From assembly GCA_025890175.1 (NCBI GenBank), contig JANPYM010000005.1, positions 2,008,166 through 2,072,165 of the forward strand: DNA of 64,000 bases. Reading direction: 5' to 3'. The notes beneath the pieces were generated by a model that worked only from the letters and a program-made list of their open reading frames with translations, ran no database searches and had not been told where the DNA came from. Positions within the stretch are counted from its first letter, which is position 1; each line of letters starts with the position of its first letter. Position numbers and translations under genes: made by a program. Below, piece after piece: positions 56,011-64,000 of the stretch. The stretch is from Ciborinia camelliae (Eukaryota > Ascomycota > Leotiomycetes > Helotiales > Sclerotiniaceae).

Positions 56011-57200
56011 CGATCAAGTTTCTTAATGACCGCACCAAGTACAGCCTTCACGATTGAATCACCAGTCAGTCCTGCTCCGGAATCACGCCCAGTCCATGTG
56101 ACAGTATCTACCATATCTCTGATCCCGTACCTGTTCTCCAAAGCATCATCGAGGTCCTCCAGTGCTTTTTTTGCCTTGGGATCCGTTCCTACTTGGAAGA
56201 ATTGGATGCCTAATTGCGTGAGTGCTGCGTCGGCTTTATCGAGCTCTTTGGCAATTTTGACGATTTCATATTCGGGTTCATCGGTGGGTTCGCCATCGGT
56301 TATGACGATCAGGTTTAATGGCTTGACTTCTCGACCCGCTTCGTATTCCTGTTTGAGTCGCTTCATGTAAGGGGACAGGATATGGTTGATTCGCTTGCCG
56401 GTATTGGTCGAGCCGTATGGTCGATCTACCAAACGGAACACTTCTTCAACCGAAGCTGTATTTTGGATTTTATAGTAACCACCGGAGGCAACTCCTTGAT
56501 TCGGATCACCCCTCTGTTGACTCTTGTGGTTTATGAAGTAAACATCAACCCCATCATCATCATAGGCAGTAATAATTGGTGCTATGACTTTAATAGCAAG
56601 AGAGACTTGTTCCCAAGATGAAGGTTTACCAGCTGCCATGCTGCTGGAGTCATCGATGAGAATGACTGTGTCAAATGTAGAGAGAAGGGCAAATGGTGAC
56701 CCGTCAAGGTCATGTGATGGAGGATTTTCAGCAGTCTGGGGGACTGAAGAAGCCTGGCCAGAGGATGCGAAAGCAGTGCTGGATGTTGTAGGAGCATTGC
56801 TGTAGGGTGTAGGATTGTAGTAGGTAGTAGGGGTGTTGCTGTAGGATGCAGGATAAGTGTTGGATGCAGAAGCAGTGTTGTAGGCTGTAGGATCATTCAT
56901 GTTGAACTTGGTATCGTTGTACGATGCAGAGGTGTTGATGCAGGGTGTAGGGTAACTGCTGGATGTAGGAGGACTGTAGGATGAGGAAGCAGCGTTTCCT
57001 GTTGCAGTATAATTATTGTAGCCGAAAGAAGTATCGCCGTACGATGTAGAAGATGAAGATGCATACCCTGGTGGAGGAGCTGGATTCGAAGAAGAGGATC
57101 GACTTCTTGATGAGGTACGACTTAGTTTATCGCGAAGACTACCAAAGAAGCCGCTCTTGCGGTTGGCGTCTTTGTCATTTTTGTTAGGATCAAAAGACAT
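55977..57200 (-). CDS. von Willebrand factor A domain protein
   Basis: Single exon, 407 residues, first ATG. Residues 1-165 are disordered and Ser/Tyr/Pro/Asn-rich, with repeated TYYNPTPYSNAPTT-like segments. The vWA domain follows at about 172-390: FDTVILIDDSSSM carries the metal-ion-dependent adhesion motif DxSxS (Asp183, Ser185, Ser187), with a downstream conserved Thr in STNTGKRIN and Asp in VITDGEPTDEPE. No signal peptide or membrane helix, so intracellular. Such fungal proteins are usually described as ubiquitin-pathway or unknown adaptors; no specific function is claimed. The extreme C-terminus is encoded by a minisatellite unit. Confidence 0.93.
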   Translation of the reverse strand: MSFDPNKNDKDANRKSGFFGSLRDKLSRTSSRSRSSSSNPAPPPGYASSSSTSYGDTSFGYNNYTATGNAASSSYSPPTSSSYPTPCINTSASYNDTKFNMNDPTAYNTASASNTYPASYSNTPTTYYNPTPYSNAPTTSSTAFASSGQASSVPQTAENPPSHDLDGSPFALLSTFDTVILIDDSSSMAAGKPSSWEQVSLAIKVIAPIITAYDDDGVDVYFINHKSQQRGDPNQGVASGGYYKIQNTASVEEVFRLVDRPYGSTNTGKRINHILSPYMKRLKQEYEAGREVKPLNLIVITDGEPTDEPEYEIVKIAKELDKADAALTQLGIQFFQVGTDPKAKKALEDLDDALENRYGIRDMVDTVTWTGRDSGAGLTGDSIVKAVLGAVIKKLDRRPASGERPRD

Positions 57201-60056
57201 GATGAGGTTGATGGATGTATCGAAGCTAGAATGGAGATCAGAATAGGAAGGTGGGGTTGAGGTTGTAAGATCTGGGTGTAGATGGTAGGTAGGGCTGGCG
57301 AAGTTTATAATGATGGTTCGCGTAACGTATGCTTGTTACTAGACCGGTTGCCTGTTCTAAAATGATATGATTCACAGGGTGAAAAGGACAGTATGTACCG
57401 TATCTACCTCGGTAGTTATTATATTCTACAGTAAGTCACATGGAATGGGCGCTGTTAATCCAAGGAGTTAGTCTTCGATTCTGCCCCAGGTAAAGCCTCG
57501 GGGTTGACAAATAGTAGTATGGTTAGTTAACCGTAGATTAGAAGTACAATGTAACATGTTTTATGAGGTTAAGTAATTGATATATATGCAAGAGAGGAAT
57601 AAGAAACGTTTGAAATGAAATTGGCGATATGCTTGAATTTTGGGCGATATCATTGGTTAATCTAAGGCGCTTGGCAAGGCGCAGCTTTACTTCGCCAACG
57701 CAAGAGGCAACATTAGGCAATACAATACATATCTAGATACAAACTTCCCATAGGAAAGGGCTGTGTACATACGCAGCCCCCAATACCACAAGGCAAATGC
57801 TAGTTGCCGATCAAGCGGTCCAAAAAAGTGAACACCCGTTGACCTCCCTTCCTTATATTTCCCACGCTGCCGGATATGTCTCTCTCTATTCGCACGTTTT
57901 TCCCACGATATCAAAATAGGTAGTTTGATGGTACCTGCCGAAAGGCTTGGCACAATAAAATCTGTGACACAATGCAGGAACATTAAAACGTCCATAAAGG
58001 CTTGAATTATTAGTGCCACTGTGCACTGCGACCTGGCTCAAGATAAGGCATTCCTGCCGCCAGATCTTTTATACATCATCATATTTTCTCAAAGATGGAA
58101 GGTGATCCCTTTGGGAGAGATGGCAGGCTGCAAGCAACCGTTATACCCAGCCCCACTCTCGCATTTCAGAATGACAACAAGATATTGTCACGTACTCTGT
58201 TTGTTCCTGGGCAACTCTTCAATTTTTCTGAATACAGAGAGACTGGCCAGGCTTATAGAGCCTCGATATCTTTCGGTGAGACTGGCTGAATGTATGTGAC
58301 TGGACCGCTGGAGTGGCATTGGCAGTTAGATGTGGCACCAACGTCAGATTTTTGCTGAGTCAAATTGACAAGATTCATCATGAGTTACGATAAGTCACTA
58401 TGTCTCTCCAGGTCAACTGTTTGCAAATGAGGGGATCATACACATCAAGTGCTATAGACCTGAAAATCTTCAGAGCGAGAAACTATTTACTTGCAGAGAA
58501 GGGTCTTGGTTTCCTCGAGCATTGAGCAGGCCCTGGCGGCTATTCTAACATCAACCTACATTCCGGTATCATATATCTTGCCGCTGAGGCAATAATGGAT
58601 TGGTGTGGCAAAGCTCAGAACGGGAATCCTGAAAGGTCCTTCTGATTGCCAGGAAATGATTTGGGGGAGAAACTATTACATTATTTAACGATTTTAATGG
58701 ATTAGACAATATTTCAGTCGGTGGAGTTAGATAGGTAGAAATTGGAAGTTCTTTGAGATCCGATGCAAATAATTTGCCAGACCATAAGAAACATACCAAA
58801 CTTAGAAGTCGGAACGCAACAAACGCATTTTCGATCTCACATGAAAGAAGATTCTCGCATGCCTGGGCAACCAACAAGGTCCTCAATGAGATCCAGCAAG
58901 AATTTTTGTTTGTACAGTCACGTGCTCAACGATTCCTACAATTCCTCTCAATGTTTTCCCCAAAAGTGTAAGGAATTCTCCAAACAATTCCTTTCAAATT
59001 TTTATATTCAAAATAGCCTTCATAGAGATTGCCCAAACTGCTCCCCTGAAAGTTGTACACTTCAAAATACCTAGTAGCCTTCAACAAACGACACAACTAC
59101 TCACGTGATCACATACATCCTCTAATTCTTGTTGCCCTTCACAACCAGACAATGAATGGCATGGCACCACTTTCTTTGTTGACTCGCGGATAAAAATTCT
59201 TTTAATAATAGTGATGTGATACCTTTGGTGGGGGTTTGCCTGCTTGATTAAAATGATTTCAACGATTTTTGCAGCGGCTTGAGTGGAGCAACCATGGAAT
59301 AACGATCAAAAATTGATCAAAAATCATTTGTTCTTCCTATCAAATTGATGTGAGTGGATGTGGATCTTTGAATCTGGGCAAGGAAAAATGACAATAATAC
59401 CTATCCATCTCATTGACCAGGCGACGTCATTTGAGCAGGAAGGCGGTAGAAAGCGGTAGAAAAAAAAAGGTGGTGGAAAGTTTTGGAAAGGTTTGATGTA
59501 ATAATCATGGATGGAGGCTATGAATGTCCAGTTTATGAGGGGCACGGGCGTACCGGTAGATATGGAAATAGAATTGGTGGCAGAATCAAACTGTCCATAT
59601 CTGTAAATAAATTCATGAATATAATAATAAATCATCAATGTGGCAATAAATTTAAATAAAAAATAATAAATGACATTACATACATACATTCATTACCTTA
59701 CCTTACTACTTTTGTATCTCTTTACCAACTCTACCGTACCAAAGAAAGTTGTGGTGAATTCTAGATGTCTCCAGAGGTCTCTACCAGCCTCTACCGCCTT
59801 CTACTTCGGACCATTTCCACCACTTGTGGAAAAAGAAGATTCCAGAATGGAACCTGCTGGAATCGAACTTTTCGCTTTAAAAGTCTCCCACCTCAACCCA
59901 TCTTTCTTCCATTCTGCATACTTCAAACAAAAACCTTTTGATACCACTACCCTCTTCTTCTTCTTTTTTTTCACACTCATACAAAGCAATCAAAGAAGTT
60001 ACGATACTTCGACTTTTAAACCACACATACAACACATACAACTAGATTAATACAAG
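57201..60056. promoter_or_regulatory. Divergent 2.9-kb region between the vWA gene and HSP70
   Basis: No gene supported; the longest minus-strand frame at 57687-58019 has no recognisable features. The right-hand 350 bp is the HSP70 promoter and leader: a heat-shock element at 59835-59847, a CTTCTTCTTTTTTTT pyrimidine run near 59953-59970, then a CA/A-rich leader to the ATG at 60057. Confidence 0.55.
59835..59847. promoter_or_regulatory. Heat-shock element upstream of HSP70
   Basis: GAAGATTCCAGAA, a perfect alternating array of three HSF pentamer cores (GAA, TTC, GAA at 2-bp spacing), followed at 2 bp by a further GAA in direct orientation. It lies about 210 bp upstream of the ATG, where heat-shock-factor sites are expected. 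Confidence 0.75.
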
Positions 60057-62975
60057 ATGGCTCCAGCGTAAGTCACTCAATCAAGAACCCCTCCCTCATT
60101 CAGCCTTGTCTATCTATCTACCCCAAAAGACTCAACAATGACAATTTGCTAACAATTTCTTATAGTATTGGTATCGATTTGGGTACCACCTACTCTTGTG
60201 TGGGTATCTTCCGTGATGATAGAATCGAAATTATCGCCAACGACCAAGGAAACCGTACCACACCATCCTTCGTTGCCTTCACAGATACTGAGCGTTTGAT
60301 CGGAGATGCCGCCAAGAACCAAGTCGCCATGAACCCAATCAACACCGTCTTCGACGCTAAGCGTTTGATCGGACGCAAGTTCGCAGATGCTGAGGTTCAA
60401 GCTGATATGAAGCATTTCCCATTCAAGGTCGTTGACCGTGCCGGAAAGCCAGTCATCGAGGTCGAGTTCAAGGGCGAGAACAAGCAATTCACACCAGAAG
60501 AAATCTCTTCCATGATCTTGGTCAAGATGAGAGAGACTGCTGAGGCTTACCTCGGTGGAACCGTCAACAACGCCGTCGTCACAGTTCCAGCTTACTTCAC
60601 CGATTCCCAACGTCAAGCTACCAAGGACGCTGGTCTCATCGCTGGTCTCAACGTTCTCCGTATCATCAACGAACCTACCGCAGCTGCCATTGCTTACGGT
60701 TTGGACAAGAAGATCGAGGGTGAGCGTAACGTTCTCATCTTCGATCTTGGTGGAGGAACCTTCGATGTTTCCCTCTTGACTATCGAGGAGGGTATCTTCG
60801 AGGTTAAGTCCACCGCTGGTGACACTCACTTGGGTGGTGAGGACTTCGACAACCGTCTTGTTAACCATTTCGTAAATGAATTCAAAAGAAAACATAAAAG
60901 TCAGATTAATTCCTTTCCTACTGTTATCCCCTTACTCCTTTCCCCTTACCTCTAACCCTCCACGCCGCGAGTATTTTCAATTGTTGAAAATAGTTCAAAC
61001 ATTGAAATGCTCCGAGAGACGATCAATTTAGGATCAATCTAAATTGATTTTCGTCCACCTCAGAGCCACTTTCAGTTGTTGAGAATAGTTCAAACATTGA
61101 AATGCCTCATGAGACGATCAACCCCAGATCGATTTTGCTTACTCTTCGGAGTTCCTTTCAATTGTTAAGCCTAGCTTGAACAATGAAACACTCCATGGGA
61201 CAAGTAATCCCACTAGCAATCTTGGCTTCTGTCTTTGACGTACTTTCAATTGTTGAGTATAGCTTGAACATTGAAACGCCTTATAAAGCCGATTCTCTTT
61301 AGAGCTACTTTCATTTGTTGGGAATAGTTGAGACATTGAAATGCTATGTGAGACGATTAATCCAAATCAATTTTTCGTCCACCCCAGAGCCACTTTCAAT
61401 TGTTCAGCATAACTTGAACATTCAAATACCTCATAAAGCCGATTCTCTTCAAAGCTACTTTCATTTGTTGAGCATAGCTTAAACATTCAAATACCTCAAA
61501 AAGCCGATTCTCTTTAGAGCTACTTTTATTTGTTGAGCATAGCTTGAACATTCAAGTACCTCAAAAAGCCGATTCTCTTTAGAGCTACTTTCATTTGTTA
61601 AGCATAGCTTGAACATTCAAGTACCTCAAAAAGCCGATTCTCTTTAGAGCTACTTTCATTTGTTAAGCATAGCTTGAACATTCAAATGCCTCAAAAAGCC
61701 GATTCTCTTTAGAGCTACTTTCATTTGTTGAGAATAGTTGAGACATTGAAATGCTCTGTGGAAGGGTTATTCTTAATATCACTTTTTCCATACTTTCATT
61801 CTACAAGATGCTAACAATTTATTTCTACAGAGGATCTTTCTTCCAACGCCCGTGCTCTTCGTCGTCTCCGCACTGCTTGCGAGCGTGCTAAGCGTACTCT
61901 CTCTTCATCCGCTCAAACATCCATTGAGATCGACTCTCTCTTCGAGGGTATCGATTTCTACACCTCCATCACCCGTGCTCGTTTCGAGGAACTTTGCCAG
62001 GATCTCTTCCGTTCCACCACCACCCCAGTCGACCGTGTCCTCGCTGATGCCAAGATTGACAAATCCAGAGTCCACGAGATCGTCCTCGTCGGTGGTTCCA
62101 CCCGTATCCCACGTATCCAGAAGCTCATCACCGATTACTTCAACGGTAAGGAGCCAAACAAGTCCATCAACCCTGATGAGGCTGTTGCATATGGTGCTGC
62201 CGTCCAGGCTGCCATTCTCTCTGGTGACACCTCCTCCAAGTCCACCAACGAGATCCTCCTTCTCGATGTCGCGCCATTGTCTCTCGGTATCGAGACTGCT
62301 GGTGGACAGATGACCAAGCTCATCCCAAGAAACACCACTATCCCAACCAAGAAGTCTGAGGTCTTTTCTACCTTCTCTGACAACCAACCTGGTGTCCTCA
62401 TCCAAGTCTTCGAGGGTGAGCGTCAACGCACCAAGGACAACAACCTTTTGGGCAAGTTCGAGCTCACTGGTATCCCACCTGCACCACGTGGTGTTCCTCA
62501 AATTGAGGTCACTTTCGATCTTGATGCCAACGGAATCATGAACGTCTCCGCTCTCGAGAAGGGAACCGGAAAGTCCAACAAGATCGTCATCACCAACGAC
62601 AAGGGTCGCTTGTCCAAGGAGGATATCGAGCGTATGTTGGCTGAGGCCGAGAAGTACAAGGCTGAGGATGAGGCTGAGGCCGAACGTGTTGCTGCCAAGA
62701 ACGCTCTTGAGGGCAAGGCTTACCAAATCAGAAGCTCATTGTCTGAGGCTGATCACGAGCTCTCAAAATCCATTGCAGACCCTGCTGCCAAGGCAGAGTT
62801 GCAAGCTTCAGTCGACAAGATCGTTGCTTGGGTTGACGAGAACCAACAAGCTACCAAGGAGGAGTACGCTCAACAAGAGGCTGACCTTGAGGCTGCCATC
62901 AAGAAGGCTACCTCAGGTGCCGGCGGTGCTGCTGGAGAGCCAGCTCAAGATGCCGAGATCGAGGAGGTCGACTAA
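60057..62975 (+). CDS. ssa1: Cytosolic Hsp70 (Ssa-type, EEVD)
   Basis: ATP-dependent chaperone. Exons 60057-60067 (MAP plus two bases), 60166-60899 and 61831-62975; introns are 98 and 931 bp; 630 codons (629 residues). The spliced start gives [19 protein letters not shown], the classic Hsp70 opening. The nucleotide-binding domain carries [26 protein letters not shown] and [13 protein letters not shown]; the substrate-binding domain and helical lid follow, and the protein ends EIEEVD, the cytosolic co-chaperone-binding tail. The linker before EEVD is short and lacks the usual long Gly/Pro repeats, and YFTDSQ replaces the common YFNDSQ. Intron 2 has a weak GTCAGA donor but a consensus CTAAC branch and CTACAG acceptor, and is filled with a tandem repeat. 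The upstream heat-shock element supports inducibility. Paralog identity is by homology only. Confidence 0.95.
60975..61783 (+). repeat. Tandem-repeat array filling HSP70 intron 2
   Basis: Eleven units each starting with TTTCAATTGTT/TTTCATTTGTT, at 60975, 61070, 61156, 61244, 61309, 61394, 61459, 61524, 61589, 61654 and 61719. The last six are spaced at exactly 65 bp; earlier units vary from 65 to 95 bp and are more diverged. Units share AATAGTTCAAACATTGAAATGC or AGCATAGCTTGAACATTCAA forms and CCGATTCTCTTTAGAGCTAC ends. Most of the later units contain GAACATTC, a minimal HSF pentamer pair. Confidence 0.93.
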
Positions 62976-64000
62976 ATGTTTTCTTTTTTTCTCTGACGAA
63001 TTTCCTTTACTCTGCATATGATAACACTTCCCCACTGTGGTATTCATCACACGATGGTAATTAGGTGTTTACTGGGTTTTCTATTGTGGCTAGATCTGCG
63101 GATTGCGTTTCTACACTGGAAAAGCCGGTGTTTTCGATGTATTACAGCTTGCACTTTAAACAGGAGCACAAAATTTTATAAGAAAGTTAAAATATATTTG
63201 CCTTGGTCTAAAAATAAATGTGACACGATGACCGACTTGTGATTATTGTATGGCCTTCCTGTTAGTAGGGAAAATGACTAGTACTAAAATCTTATTTATA
63301 ATTCTTCAAAATGGAGTTGGACATTGAAATGCCTTCAAATAACAACTAAACGTTATGATTTGAAAGTGTTTCAATGTCCAATTCTAAGTTCAACTATTTA
63401 ATAGATTCTTTCAATTTAAAAAAAATCCATACTAAAAAGATGTCCTCTCTGACTTCTAAGTAGGCTACTAATTATGTCGGGTATTTATTCTCTGGAATCG
63501 AATTGGATATTGAAACCTATCTAAATGATAGGTAATTTTTAATAATGATTGGATGTGAATATTCTATGTAAAGCTGCGGAATAGGTATATGTAAGGGCTT
63601 TTCTTACCTTATGTTTTTAATATGGTTATATTGATCTGCAGGTATGGTTGGTGGTAGATAGATATAGATTACCTAGGTATGTGTAGGCAAAAGTTAGTTC
63701 CCTAGGTAGGTATTAATTAATTAGAGTGTTCAATCAATTGTGATGATGATTACCTAGGTAGTCCCTATGGTCTACTGTAGTGAAGAAGGGTAATCAACTT
63801 CACGTTACCTAATGCCACAAATACGAAGGTTGCTGTCTAAACTCAAAATGAACATAGAAAAATAAAATGAGAATCATAATGTCATTACACCTCCACTATT
63901 ATAGATATTATACTTCTAGAAATGAAGAAGAACAACGACTAGATATGATTCTAGAACTTATCTAGTATCTTTCTAACACCACCTGCAACTATAGAAGAAA
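62976..64000. other. HSP70 3' flank with related ATTGAAA motifs
   Basis: No gene seen. Contains a 13-bp perfect inverted repeat (63317-63329 / 63369-63381, TTGGACATTGAAA) and a third degenerate copy at about 63502-63516 (TTGGATATTGAAA), resembling the ACATTGAAATGC core of the HSP70 intron repeat. TACCTAGGTA-type words cluster at 63665-63760. Confidence 0.6.

Noticed and set aside
57687..58019. 110-codon minus-strand frame in the vWA-HSP70 spacer
   Set aside because: No family resemblance, poor start context and no intron or leader features; probably chance.
60149..60895. 248-codon minus-strand frame opposite HSP70, and a similar one at 61905-62726
   Set aside because: Antisense open frames are common opposite Hsp70 genes because of codon bias; no independent support.

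Overview
The window is nuclear DNA of a filamentous ascomycete. The genes carry short GT-AG introns (about 48-67 bp) with CTAAC-like branch points, starts of the CAAAATG/AAGATG type, and fungal-type proteins (uricase, TORC2 Rictor, eIF4G, Gda1-type nucleoside diphosphatase, PPPDE-thioredoxin-PUL fusion, Ssa-type Hsp70). Gene density is low, with AT-rich spacers full of TACCTA/TAGGTA words and short tandem repeats. This fits a leotiomycete of the Botrytis/Sclerotinia kind, but that placement is an inference from sequence character, not a search. I saw no rRNA, tRNA, CRISPR array, plasmid origin or intact transposon.

Layout. 0.9-14.6 kb is a conserved housekeeping block: urate oxidase (-) and the TORC2 subunit Rictor/Ste20 (+) are divergent, and Rictor converges on eIF4G (-). 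14.6-20.2 kb is gene-poor. 20.2-25.1 kb holds two tandem, same-strand, cysteine-rich paralogs of a family I do not recognise; the second has grown by in-frame tandem repeats. 25.9-31.7 kb holds a secreted PEBP-like protein (-), a Golgi-type GDPase (-) and a PPPDE-thioredoxin-PUL protein (+). 31.7-43.5 kb is sparse: a 2EXR-domain protein behind a repeat- and intron-like leader, a major facilitator transporter and a tiny CYSTM-type cysteine-rich protein. 43.5-51.3 kb is accessory-looking, with broken coding-like traces and a small candidate gene whose two introns are homologous to each other. 51.3-57.2 kb holds an unrecognised 592-residue protein and a von Willebrand factor A (vWA) domain protein whose stop codon lies in a 30-bp minisatellite. 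60.1-63.0 kb is an EEVD-type cytosolic Hsp70 whose second intron (931 bp) is a tandem-repeat array.

The genes form no operon or obvious biosynthetic cluster. The two most interesting signals are the 20.2-25.1 kb cysteine-rich pair and the Hsp70 intron array, whose later 65-bp units mostly carry GAAnnTTC, the minimal inverted pair of heat-shock-factor pentamers; a perfect three-pentamer heat-shock element also lies upstream of the gene. Spliced models below were built by eye from frame continuity and splice consensus and all close to whole codon numbers; transcript evidence would be decisive.
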